64,000 nt of DNA from Fuerstiella sp041398845 (GTDB lineage: Bacteria; Planctomycetota; Planctomycetia; Planctomycetales; Planctomycetaceae), in assembly GCA_041398845.1 (NCBI GenBank), contig JAWKTZ010000009.1, positions 186,001-250,000 of the forward strand, read 5' to 3'. A program made the translations under genes and the position numbers. The notes beneath the pieces are model-generated. The model was given only the letters and a program-made list of their open reading frames with translations. It was not told the DNA's origin and did not search any database. This document shows, piece by piece, positions 8,524 through 17,082 of the stretch. The number at the start of each line of letters is the position of its first letter. The first letter of the stretch is position 1.

Positions 8524-9639
8524 GTGTCGAAATTCATTCTCTCACTGGCCGGCATCTGCATGATGTCAGCCTCCGCCATGGCACAGCAGAACTGCTGTGG
8601 GCACTGGGAACAGTGCGAAAAGACCATCATGTGTCCTCAGTCGTGCCCGGAAACCCGCACGATCTGCTGCACAGAGTACAGAACCGAACAGCGTGAGCGT
8701 ACCTACACTGTTCATCGAATGGTTCCTGTTCGTGAAACCCGGACAAGCTGCTACACGGTCATGGTACCGCATCAGCAGACACGAACTGTGAACTACTGCG
8801 TTTCTGTTCCTTATCAGGAACAGTGTACCAGCACTTACTGTGTTTCTGTTCCTTACCAGGAGCAGTGTACCGGAACTCGAACGGTTCGTCGCACGATCAT
8901 GGAACAGAAGGAAGTTCCTTACACGGTTTCTGTGCCTTACACAGAGCAGATGACCGGAACTCGCACGGTTTCTCGCCGTGTTGCTGTCCAGAAGACTCGC
9001 ACGATCACTGTTGATCAGGGTCACTGGGAAAACGTTGTTGATCCCTGCAACCCATGCTGCACCTGCCGCAAGTGGGTCTGCTGCCCGGTAACTCAGGAAT
9101 GTCCATACACCTGCTACGAAACCGTCTGTGAGCAGGTTCCTTACACTTACTGTGTCACGAAGCACCGATGTGAGCAGCGAACTCGAACGGTCTGCTGCCC
9201 ACGAGTTGTCTGTGAGCAGGTTCCTTACACCTACTGTGTCACGAAGCACCGATGTGAGCAGCGAACTCGAACGGTTTGCTGCCCACGAGTTGTCTGTGAG
9301 CAGGTTCCTTACACCTACTGTGTGACGAAGTGCCGAACTGAGCAGCGAACTCGAACTCACTGCGTCACGAAGTACCGCACTGAGCAGCGTTCACGAGAAG
9401 TCTGCTACACGGTCTGCACACCGGAACAGCGAACTCGCACTTACGAAGTCTGCAGCCACAAGTGTGTTTGTGAGCAGAAGACGGCCACATACTGCGTTCA
9501 GGTTCCTGTTCAGGTTCAGAAGGAAATCACCGTTAACGTTTGCAAGATGGTTCCCAAAACTGTGATGACACAGGTCTGGGTTCCAGGGAACGCCTGCGAT
9601 CCCTGCTGCAACAACGGCTGTGATCCCTGCTGCAACTAG
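8524..9639 (+). CDS. YTV-motif cysteine-rich cell-wall protein
   Basis: 371 residues starting at GTG 8524, with GGAAAGG upstream and a signal peptide (KFILSLAGICMMSASAMAQ). The rest is built from degenerate repeats of the form YTVxVPYxEQ-x-TxTRTV, very rich in Cys, Thr, Arg, Gln and Tyr, with many CC and CxxC pairs. YTV-motif proteins of this composition are known as abundant components of the proteinaceous cell wall of Rhodopirellula baltica; by analogy this is an exported wall protein cross-linked by disulfides. Residues 201-284 are three 28-residue units encoded by an 84-bp tandem DNA repeat. The next gene on the strand is a DsbD-like protein, functionally apt for oxidative cross-linking. 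It is monocistronic, with a strong terminator downstream. Confidence 0.9.
   Translation: MSKFILSLAGICMMSASAMAQQNCCGHWEQCEKTIMCPQSCPETRTICCTEYRTEQRERTYTVHRMVPVRETRTSCYTVMVPHQQTRTVNYCVSVPYQEQCTSTYCVSVPYQEQCTGTRTVRRTIMEQKEVPYTVSVPYTEQMTGTRTVSRRVAVQKTRTITVDQGHWENVVDPCNPCCTCRKWVCCPVTQECPYTCYETVCEQVPYTYCVTKHRCEQRTRTVCCPRVVCEQVPYTYCVTKHRCEQRTRTVCCPRVVCEQVPYTYCVTKCRTEQRTRTHCVTKYRTEQRSREVCYTVCTPEQRTRTYEVCSHKCVCEQKTATYCVQVPVQVQKEITVNVCKMVPKTVMTQVWVPGNACDPCCNNGCDPCCN
9124..9345 (+). repeat. 84-bp tandem repeat inside the YTV gene
   Basis: Units begin at 9124, 9208 and 9292, each opening GTCTGTGAGCAGGTTCC. The first two differ at only a few positions and the third diverges after about 50 bases. The exact multiple of three keeps the frame and encodes CEQVPYTYCVTK-type units. 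The near identity points to recent duplication or ongoing gene conversion of the repeat. Confidence 0.9.
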
Positions 9640-10107
9640 TTCAGTGACCGGCTTCTGAAGGGAGGCTGGCGGAAAATAAAAAGACCCCGTGCCCTTTGTA
9701 CCGGCACGGGGTTTTTTCGTTTGCTCACGCCATCCGTTGCGAGACCGGTGTCATTGATGCCGCCAACATGGACACCTGGCGGGATCGAAGGTATATTCGG
9801 TGAATCTTTCCCAGTCGACCTTTGTTAACTTCGGCGGCTGAGAATCATGAAAAGTGACGGACCGGCCGATTTCGCAACTGGTTTGCCGTGTTTCCTGCAG
9901 TTTGAGCCAGTTTCTGTCAGGGGTTGATAAGATACGGCAACAGGAAAGACAGGGATGTTTGTTGTGCGGAATTCCCTGTAAGGTTGGGAAAGGCAATAAT
10001 GTCCAGTGGCCGAAACCAATGGTATGGCCAATTGTGTTGTAGAATCGTCGGCGTCCGGCTCGGCGTGCTTTTCGTTTCGGTCATTACTGCGTGTTCGGGA
10101 ATCCAAC
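9640..10107. other. Intergenic region between YTV gene and dsbD-like gene
   Basis: 468 bases. It contains the terminator at 9683-9717 and no supported gene; short open frames here lack ribosome sites and family features. A weak promoter candidate for the downstream gene is TTGAGC near 9902 with a TGATAAGAT-like box about 17 bases later, but this is speculative. Confidence 0.5.
9683..9717 (+). terminator. Rho-independent terminator after the YTV gene
   Basis: The stem CCCCGTGCC (9685-9693) pairs perfectly with GGCACGGGG (9703-9711) around a 9-nt loop, followed directly by TTTTTT (9712-9717). It is 45 bases after the YTV stop codon. Confidence 0.92.
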
Positions 10108-12765
10108 ATGATTCGACTCCTTCCAGCCATCCCGCTTAGCCTGTCGCTGATCCTGACATTGGTTGCTCAGGATGCAGTGGTTGCTCAGGAAAAGGTGCCG
10201 CTGAATCTGTCGGGCGGAAAGAGTCGGTTTAGTGCGGGCGGTCAGCACTCTGCAAAGGCTGCTCCGGCAAAGCCGCAGGTCACTGCCGAACTGGTGCCTG
10301 TGGATGCCACGTCGATTGATGTCAAAGTTTCCGTGAAGCTTCCCGACCATCACTATATTTATTCTGACTCAACTCCTTTCGGCATCCCCTCAAAAATCAA
10401 ACTGTTTGTCGAAGGGTTCGAAGCTGTCGGAAAGATTCGATCCGATCGCAGGCCCGAAGTTCTGAAAGAAGACTTCGGGACGATGGAGAAATTCTACGAC
10501 CACGTCACGTGGACTCAGCAACTGCGTTCCACCACGGGTTCCATCCCCGCGAATCTGACAGTCAGCGGCGAGCTGACCGGACAGTACTGCAGTGACCGCA
10601 ACTGTTTCATGATCGATCCTCCCATCGCGTTCTCCGCAGCCATGCCCGCTGGCCATGTTGCAACGACCGGAGTCGGAGCAACGACCGCCACTCGAACGGG
10701 TGCCAGTGAAGCCGGGCTGAAGCAGGTGATCGTTCCGGACATGGCGTTGCCAAAAGGTGTTTCTCAGGTCCCCATCCGCTTCACCGTGTCGCTCGCACCG
10801 GAAACACCGGAGATTGGCGATTATGTGACATTGACGATTCAGGCCGACATCGACTCCCCGTTTCACACCTATTCAATCACTCAGGATGATTCGGTTCTTG
10901 GCGGGACACCGACGGAAATCATCGTCGACAAGGTTGCCGGGGCGGCCGCGTCTTCACGAAACTTTAAGGTCCAGCCTGCTCCGGAACGCAAGCCAGGAGC
11001 GGAACCGGGTGATGTTCTGGAAGTGCATCACGGCAACGTCGTGTGGACTCAGGAATATGTTGTTTCCGATGAAAAGGTTTCCATCGGCGGCACAATCCTG
11101 TTTCAGATCTGCAACGAAACGTCCTGCCAGCCGCCTGCCACGGCGGAGTTTCTGGTGCAGCTTGGTGGCAATTCAGCTTCTGCGGTCATGCCTGCCGTTG
11201 TGGGCACGGACGATTCCGACATCATCGATCCTGCGGCGGACAAGCAGAAATTCGGTGGCAATGCTGCTCAGGCAGCGATGATTCCATTCATTCTGTCAGC
11301 GATTGCGGCTGGCTTCGTGGCGCTGCTCACACCCTGCGTGTTTCCGATGATTCCGGTCACCGTCAGCTACTTCGTGAAACAGGGCGAAAGGAATCCCGGA
11401 TCAACACTGAAGCTGGCCGTGATTTATTGCCTGAGTATCGTCGCCGCTTTCACGGGTCTGGGGCTGCTGGTCAGCGTGACTTTGGGGCCGGCCATTCTGA
11501 ATCAGGTGGCCACCAGCGCGTGGCTGAATCTGTTCTTTGCGATTGTCTTCACAGCCTTTGCGCTGATGCTGCTGGGAATGTTCGATCTCCAGATGCCGTC
11601 ATGGCTGATGACATGGACATCCAAAAAGCAGGAAGTCGGCGGCCTGGTCGGAGTCATCTTTATGGCTCTGACGTTTACTCTGGTGTCCTTCACCTGTACG
11701 TTTGCGTTTGTGGGCAACGTGCTCGTGGCGGCGGCCAACGGCGGAGGATTTCTGTATCCGATCATCGGCATGGCAGCCTTCAGCGCCGCCTTTTCATCGC
11801 CGTTCTTTCTGTTGGCGATGTTCCCCAGCTTTCTGAAACGTCTGCCGAAGAGCGGTGGCTGGATGAATCGCGTTAAGGTGACGCTGGGTCTGCTGGAACT
11901 GGCCATCGTCACCAAGTTCCTGAGCGTGGCGGACATCGGTTTCAGCACGAACGGCATGCCACAGTACCTCGACTATCATCTTGTGATGGGAAGCTGGATT
12001 GCAGTGGCCGTCATGACCAGTCTGTATCTGCTGAACGTCTTTCGCATGCCACATGACACGCCATCGGATTCCGTGGGACCGATTAGCTGTCTGTTTTCTT
12101 TGAGCTTCCTGGGACTCGCGGCTTACATCGCCGTTGGACTGTTTTCGCCCAAGGCTCCGGAAGGAGCTTTGTGGCAGCAGATTGTGGCGTTTGCACCTCC
12201 ACAACTGAATATCAAGCGAGACGCAGACGGCACGTTTGTGGCAGAGCACAACGGGCTTGACTTCAAGCTTGATTTCGATGCGGCCGTTGCAAAGGCATCA
12301 CAGAATAATACTCCGATGTTTCTGGACTTCACGGGCGTCAACTGTATTAACTGTCGCCTCATGGAGAAAGGCGTTCTTTCAACGGAAAGCGTCCACAACG
12401 TGCTGGAAGACCTGGTGCGAGTTCAGCTTTACATGGACGAAATTCCGGGAGTGAAAGCTCTGCCTCAGGAACATCAGCGTCTGAAGGAACGCAACGTCGA
12501 CCTGCAGCGAAACTGGCTGCAGGATACGTCTCTCCCGTCATACGTGATTGCGACTCCGGACGGCAAGGAGATTCTGTCTGTCTTCAGCGGGCTGGATTCG
12601 TCCGGCGAGGAGTTTCAGAAGTTCCTGGAAGTCGGCCTGCAGAAGTGGCAGCAACGAACGACCGCGCACAGCACTCCCGCACCGTCCGTGACTCCGCCTG
12701 GAACGACTCACACTCCGACAACTGCTGCGATGAATGCCAGCCTGATCAGCCACGGGGTTGAGTAA
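10108..12765 (+). CDS. dsbD: DsbD-like thiol:disulfide interchange protein with duplicated N-terminal domain
   Basis: 885 residues from ATG 10108, chosen because it opens a signal peptide (MIRLLPAIPLSLSLIL...VAQ). Two N-terminal DsbD-alpha-like immunoglobulin domains follow in tandem (about 45-195 and 215-375). Each carries its own redox Cys pair region (GQYCSDRNC and FQICNETSC). The central eight-helix DsbD/CcdA core has the two redox cysteines C410 (LLTPCVFPM) and C530 (SFTCTFAFVG). A C-terminal thioredoxin domain follows with C746-I-N-C749 in FTGVNCINCR. The family carries reducing equivalents from cytoplasmic thioredoxin across the inner membrane to periplasmic proteins and cytochrome c maturation. 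The duplicated receiving domain is unusual compared with E. coli DsbD. The gene overlaps or nearly abuts the next one. Confidence 0.9.
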   Translation: MIRLLPAIPLSLSLILTLVAQDAVVAQEKVPLNLSGGKSRFSAGGQHSAKAAPAKPQVTAELVPVDATSIDVKVSVKLPDHHYIYSDSTPFGIPSKIKLFVEGFEAVGKIRSDRRPEVLKEDFGTMEKFYDHVTWTQQLRSTTGSIPANLTVSGELTGQYCSDRNCFMIDPPIAFSAAMPAGHVATTGVGATTATRTGASEAGLKQVIVPDMALPKGVSQVPIRFTVSLAPETPEIGDYVTLTIQADIDSPFHTYSITQDDSVLGGTPTEIIVDKVAGAAASSRNFKVQPAPERKPGAEPGDVLEVHHGNVVWTQEYVVSDEKVSIGGTILFQICNETSCQPPATAEFLVQLGGNSASAVMPAVVGTDDSDIIDPAADKQKFGGNAAQAAMIPFILSAIAAGFVALLTPCVFPMIPVTVSYFVKQGERNPGSTLKLAVIYCLSIVAAFTGLGLLVSVTLGPAILNQVATSAWLNLFFAIVFTAFALMLLGMFDLQMPSWLMTWTSKKQEVGGLVGVIFMALTFTLVSFTCTFAFVGNVLVAAANGGGFLYPIIGMAAFSAAFSSPFFLLAMFPSFLKRLPKSGGWMNRVKVTLGLLELAIVTKFLSVADIGFSTNGMPQYLDYHLVMGSWIAVAVMTSLYLLNVFRMPHDTPSDSVGPISCLFSLSFLGLAAYIAVGLFSPKAPEGALWQQIVAFAPPQLNIKRDADGTFVAEHNGLDFKLDFDAAVAKASQNNTPMFLDFTGVNCINCRLMEKGVLSTESVHNVLEDLVRVQLYMDEIPGVKALPQEHQRLKERNVDLQRNWLQDTSLPSYVIATPDGKEILSVFSGLDSSGEEFQKFLEVGLQKWQQRTTAHSTPAPSVTPPGTTHTPTTAAMNASLISHGVE

Positions 12766-12778
12766 CACAGGGCGATCA

Positions 12779-13594
12779 ATGGGACACCGCAGCGTCTGGA
12801 AACGAATCATGCCCGCCTTCGTTCTGCTGACTGCTGCCGCTGCTGCCGCCATCAGTCTGTGGGCTCCTGCGGGCACGTCGGCCCCGGCCGCACCGATGAT
12901 TCCGGTGCGAGTCGTCAATTCGTTCCTGCACGACCGCACCGCATTCTGTCAGGGACTGGTCGTCCACAACGGTCAGTTGCTGGAAGGGACCGGGCAGTAT
13001 GAACATTCACGGCTGCGAAGCGTTGACCTGCTCACAGGCCAGCCCATAACCGATATCGCTCTGCCCGATGAAGTCTTTGGCGAAGGCATCACCGTCTGGG
13101 ACAACACCATCATCCAGCTCACCTGGCGCAACGGTTATCTCATCACATGGGATGCTCAGACTTTCAAACGCACGGGCACGGTGGCTCTCAGGCAGATCGA
13201 TCCGTCGCTCACTGAAGGCTGGGGGATCACTCACAACGGAACGCATCTGATCATCAGCGATGGCTCCGCTGTCCTGCGACTTGTCGATCCGAAAACCTTT
13301 CGCACCGTTCGACGGCTGCGTGTGAAAGATGGTTTTCGAGCGATTGATCGGTTGAACGAACTGGAATTCGTCAACGGAGAAATCCTTGCCAACGTGTGGT
13401 ATCGCGATCAGATTGCCAGAATCAATCCGGATACCGGCCGAGTGACCGGATGGCTGGATCTTGCTCCTCTGAGACCGCCCGAAGTGGCGCGTGACCGCGA
13501 AGCCGTCCTGAATGGCATCGCATGGGATGCATCCGCCAAACGGCTGTTTGTCACCGGTAAGCACTGGCCGAAACTCTACGAAATCACGTTCTGA
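12779..13594 (+). CDS. Glutaminyl-peptide cyclotransferase (plant/bacterial type, glutamine cyclotransferase family)
   Basis: 271 residues from ATG 12779; an in-frame TTG at 12758 would overlap the dsbD-like gene by 8 bases. A membrane anchor or signal segment (about 12-32) is followed by a five-bladed beta-propeller typical of the papaya-type glutamine cyclotransferases. Visible family motifs are FCQGL, LEGTGQYEHSRLR, EGWGITHNG, LIISDGS, LNELEFVNGEILANVW and LNGIAWD near the end. The enzyme converts N-terminal Gln to pyroglutamate on exported proteins, releasing ammonia. Coupling to dsbD suggests a shared role in maturing envelope proteins. Confidence 0.88.
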   Translation: MGHRSVWKRIMPAFVLLTAAAAAAISLWAPAGTSAPAAPMIPVRVVNSFLHDRTAFCQGLVVHNGQLLEGTGQYEHSRLRSVDLLTGQPITDIALPDEVFGEGITVWDNTIIQLTWRNGYLITWDAQTFKRTGTVALRQIDPSLTEGWGITHNGTHLIISDGSAVLRLVDPKTFRTVRRLRVKDGFRAIDRLNELEFVNGEILANVWYRDQIARINPDTGRVTGWLDLAPLRPPEVARDREAVLNGIAWDASAKRLFVTGKHWPKLYEITF

Positions 13595-13625
13595 AACGTC
13601 CGCGTGTTGTGAATGACACAGACAC

Positions 13626-15716
13626 TCAGAATGCTCCGCTGACGACTTCACCACCGTTGCGAGTAAACAGGGCTTTCAGCATCGCGGAACTCAGGTCGGT
13701 GCTGATCAGGCGAACGGAACCGTCGGCAAGCACGGCCTGAAATCCACCGGGTTCGACTCCACCCAAACCATCCGCCGGGCTGTCCGGGTTGAAGACCAGG
13801 TCGTCCGGCTGAGTCCAGTAGACAGCTCGATCCGGTGCGACTTCCACAGCCAGAATTGTGTTGGACGAACCATCGGTGATGTCTCTCAGAGCACGGCCCG
13901 TGCTGTCTTCGAAGAGGGTGCCCGGTCCGACCGGCAATTGAATCAGCGTCCGGCCGGTTTCCAATGTCGCGGTGGCCGACTGATAAACTTCCGGCATCTG
14001 ATCAGCCAGCGGTCGGTTGGTCGGACTGTCCCAGGGTTCTTCCAGAGCAAACTTTGCATACAGTTCCTGTTGCTCCAGAAACGGCAGCAGGTGAACTCGC
14101 CAACTGAGCCATTTCTCACCGGACGGACTCATGCCGGCTGCATTGGGAAATCGGTTATATGTCGCATGAAAGTTGTGCAGCGCCATCGCAATCTGTTTCA
14201 GATGGTTTTGGGACATCGTGCGCCGCGCGGCTGTGCGAGCCTGCATGATGGCCGGAAGCATCATCGGAGCGAAGGCGGCGATCTGCTGACCGGCTCCGGG
14301 TGCTGTCATCGAAAACTGACTGGAGTCGCCCTGCGTCTGTACCTTGAATGAATCCAGCACAGCCTTATCGGCATTCATCGCCATCAGGATTATTCCAGGA
14401 ACCTGTCCTTCAGGCGTTGACTTCTGCATTTGCTTCACCGAGTCCAATAGCTTCTGCAAGGCTGCGGTCGTATTCCGGGCACCTGACGATCCGTTGGTCT
14501 TAATGGCTCCGGCGATATTGATGTCGTCGTCAAAGTCGACGTCCAGGCTCAGTGCCATCATGGTTGGCTGAACGACATTCAGAAAATCGATGAGTGGCTG
14601 CTTTGTCGGGTCCGGCGAATCGGGTCGAGGAACATTTTTGCGAAACACCTGTTCAGCATCGGACGGCATAAAGGCCACATGAATTCCTGATCCGGATTTC
14701 AGCAAAGATGGATCGATGCCGGTTGGCACCGAACTGCTGCTTTTGGCAGTTTCCAGGACTTTGTCGCGCCCGATGACCATGGTTGTCGGGTCAGCCAGCC
14801 ACAGCGTAACGGGAGGAGTCTCCGGAATTTGGAGCTGCTGTGCGCCGCTCGTTCCAACCAACTGAGCCCCCGGAATGACCGTCTGAAGTTTCGCAAGGTC
14901 GAGCGTTGCTTTCACTCGCACCACGGCCAGCACCGGCTGTTCTTCAGGTTTCGGTGGCTGTCCGCTGGCGGCCGATTCGGAAATACCGCCGATACCGATG
15001 GTCACCGAACGAATGTCGCTCGGGGCCAGCCCCGATTTCTGCTGCATCTCCTGAATCTGCGGCTGCAGCAACGGATTCTGAACAAGCTGTCCCAGCGGTC
15101 CGGCCAACAGCTTTTCCACATCAATGAAGACCACAACCTCGCTGTCGCCAGGCAACCATTTCAGACTGATGGAATCACCGCCTGCGATATCAGCGCCGCC
15201 CGCCGCCGCATCGCCTTCGGGCATTGCCGCCGGATCGTCAAGGGCCGCCATCCCGTCCGCCCCGTCCGCAGCAGCCCCGTCCGCAGCAGCCCCGTCCGCT
15301 GCAGCGCCGTTTCCGTCGGCCACGTCTGTCTCAGCCGCTTGCTCGCCGCCGGACATCAGCATGTAGATCAGACCACCGGCCAGAGCAATTCCCAGAACGC
15401 CCACACCCAGAAACAGTGGTAGTTTGGACTTCTTCGCGCCGCCTGACTTCTTCTTTTTCTTTCCGCCAGCCTTCGCTCCACTTCGTTTCGGAGCAGCCGG
15501 CGCGCCGAAGTTGTCATCGCCGTAATCTTCGTCCCCAAAATCATCGCCGAAGTCGTCAACCGGAGCCGGGCGTTTGCGTTTGGGAGCCGCTCCCGATCTT
15601 CCAGCCGGCACGGGCACAAAACCTTCACCGCAGCCTGGACAGCGCAGCCGTTTGCCTGGCTGAGGTTCCTTCAGATTCAGTTTCTTCCCACAACCCGGAC
15701 ACTGCACGATTGGCAT
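13626..15716 (-). CDS. Zinc-ribbon membrane protein with C-terminal DUF1559 (H-X9-DG) domain
   Basis: 696 residues. An N-terminal zinc ribbon (CPGCGKKL...CPGCGEGF, about 6-31) is followed by a Lys/Asp-rich linker with Gly-Asp-Asp repeats and a basic patch. One transmembrane helix follows (LPLFLGVGVLGIALAGGLIY, about 100-119), then an Ala/Asp/Gly tandem linker (GAAADGAAADGA). After a long DUF-type periplasmic region, residues about 490-690 match planctomycete DUF1559: LKQIAMALHNFHATYNRFP, LSWRVHLLPFLEQQELY, DGSSNTILAVE and VLADGSVRLI. DUF1559 is usually attached to prepilin-like helices; here a zinc ribbon replaces the prepilin leader. Function unknown. It follows the transhydrogenase gene by 127 bp on the same strand. 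Confidence 0.85.
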   Translation of the reverse strand: MPIVQCPGCGKKLNLKEPQPGKRLRCPGCGEGFVPVPAGRSGAAPKRKRPAPVDDFGDDFGDEDYGDDNFGAPAAPKRSGAKAGGKKKKKSGGAKKSKLPLFLGVGVLGIALAGGLIYMLMSGGEQAAETDVADGNGAAADGAAADGAAADGADGMAALDDPAAMPEGDAAAGGADIAGGDSISLKWLPGDSEVVVFIDVEKLLAGPLGQLVQNPLLQPQIQEMQQKSGLAPSDIRSVTIGIGGISESAASGQPPKPEEQPVLAVVRVKATLDLAKLQTVIPGAQLVGTSGAQQLQIPETPPVTLWLADPTTMVIGRDKVLETAKSSSSVPTGIDPSLLKSGSGIHVAFMPSDAEQVFRKNVPRPDSPDPTKQPLIDFLNVVQPTMMALSLDVDFDDDINIAGAIKTNGSSGARNTTAALQKLLDSVKQMQKSTPEGQVPGIILMAMNADKAVLDSFKVQTQGDSSQFSMTAPGAGQQIAAFAPMMLPAIMQARTAARRTMSQNHLKQIAMALHNFHATYNRFPNAAGMSPSGEKWLSWRVHLLPFLEQQELYAKFALEEPWDSPTNRPLADQMPEVYQSATATLETGRTLIQLPVGPGTLFEDSTGRALRDITDGSSNTILAVEVAPDRAVYWTQPDDLVFNPDSPADGLGGVEPGGFQAVLADGSVRLISTDLSSAMLKALFTRNGGEVVSGAF

Positions 15717-15843
15717 TTTGCCACTCCAGAAAACAATTGTTCAAAAGCCAGCTCATCATAATCGTTGTTTCGATTCAACACTCCAATGATTGGCCGCGAA
15801 CCGCGAATTTCTGAAATTGCGGGTTCCGTTCCGGTCGCGTTGC

Positions 15844-17061
15844 TTACGTCGTTGCGGTTTCTGTCGGCACAGACGTGTCGGGCAGAGCTTCCAACTGCAG
15901 CAGTTCCCGAACCCGGTTGCTCACGACCTGTCGGCCGCGTGTGAGTAACGTTTCGCGGATGATTTCGTCGTCGGTGTCAATGTTTAACTGACCGTCGCGA
16001 AGCATGAGCTGCAGGAATGTGAGCACATTCTTACTGAACATTTCACTGGAATGAACGGGAACATCAGACGCCAGATTGCAGGGCCCCAGCACAGTGACTC
16101 CATTATGAATGACAGTCTCTCCGGAACGCGTCACTTCGCAGTTGCCGCCTCGTTCTGCCGCGATGTCGACAATTACCGATCCCGGTGCCATGGCTTCGAC
16201 CATTTCCGTGGTCACCAGAATCGGAGCTTTCCGGCCGGGAATTGCAGCAGTGGTAATCACAATGTCGCAGTCGGCAATCACTTTCTTCATGGCCTCGCGC
16301 TGTCGACGGTAGAAGTCCTCGTCCATCTGTTTGGCGTAACCGCCTGCGGCTTCTGATTGCTGAGCTTCAATTTCCAGTTCAACAAACTTGCCTCCCAGGC
16401 TCTCCACCTGTTCTCGAACCACCGGCCGAATGTCGTATCCGTATACGATGGCTCCGAGACGCTTCGATGTGGCAATGGCCTGCAGGCCGGCAACTCCGGC
16501 ACCAATCACCAGCACTCGAGCGGGTTTCAGAGTTCCTGCGGCTGTCATCATCAACGGAAACATGCGCGGCGCCGCTGTGGCTGCCAGCAGGACCGCTCGA
16601 TATCCCGCCACTGTCGCCATTGAGGACAGAATGTCCATACTTTGAGCTCGAGTGATGCGAGGCACCAGTTCCAGCGAAAACGCCGTCACTCCGCGCGCGG
16701 CCACCGCCTGAACCTTTGCGGGATGTGTCAAAGGATCGCAACTGGAAATCAGGACCTGACCATCCTGCAGCAGCGGAACGTCGTCGGCCACCGATTCTTC
16801 ATTAGCTCCCAGAGCTTTCACCTGCAGCACGACATCGGCCTGCTTCAGCAGCTCCGTTCGATCCGCAACGATTTCGGCTCCCCGCTGTTGGTATTGTTCA
16901 TCCGGGAAACCGGCTGATGCGCCGGCCCCCGACTGCACTCGCACGACCACACCGGCTTTGGTCAGAACAGCCACTCCGGCGGGAACCAGAGCCACACGCT
17001 TTTCGTCGGGATCTGCTTCTTTCGGAACAACGACGATCAAAGAGCTGTTTTCAGCAGACAT
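15844..17061 (-). CDS. pntA: NAD(P) transhydrogenase alpha subunit, NAD-binding domain I (PntAA type)
   Basis: 405 residues from ATG 17061 (ten extra residues are possible from 17091). It matches the alanine dehydrogenase/transhydrogenase domain I fold: VVPKEADPDEKRVALVP at the N-terminus, RITRAQSMDILSSMATVAGY, and the Rossmann loop VIGAGVAGLQAIATSKRLGA with YDIRP after it. VITTAAIPGRKAPILVT, VDIAAERGGNCE and GPCNLASDVP near the C-terminus complete the set. There are no membrane helices, so this is the split two-part alpha type. Proton-pumping transhydrogenase also needs PntAB and PntB, neither of which is next to it here. A palindromic repeat overlaps the region just upstream of the start. 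Confidence 0.9.
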   Translation of the reverse strand: MSAENSSLIVVVPKEADPDEKRVALVPAGVAVLTKAGVVVRVQSGAGASAGFPDEQYQQRGAEIVADRTELLKQADVVLQVKALGANEESVADDVPLLQDGQVLISSCDPLTHPAKVQAVAARGVTAFSLELVPRITRAQSMDILSSMATVAGYRAVLLAATAAPRMFPLMMTAAGTLKPARVLVIGAGVAGLQAIATSKRLGAIVYGYDIRPVVREQVESLGGKFVELEIEAQQSEAAGGYAKQMDEDFYRRQREAMKKVIADCDIVITTAAIPGRKAPILVTTEMVEAMAPGSVIVDIAAERGGNCEVTRSGETVIHNGVTVLGPCNLASDVPVHSSEMFSKNVLTFLQLMLRDGQLNIDTDDEIIRETLLTRGRQVVSNRVRELLQLEALPDTSVPTETATT

Positions 17062-17082
17062 GATATCAGATTCCTGTGACGT

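Noticed and set aside
9124..9345. CRISPR-like array from the regular 84-bp spacing
   Set aside because: The repeats are contiguous with no spacers, preserve the reading frame and encode the YTV motif, so this is a coding tandem repeat.
8566..9360. 264-residue minus-strand frame opposite the YTV gene
   Set aside because: Its repeats only mirror the tandem DNA repeat of the YTV gene; no start signal.
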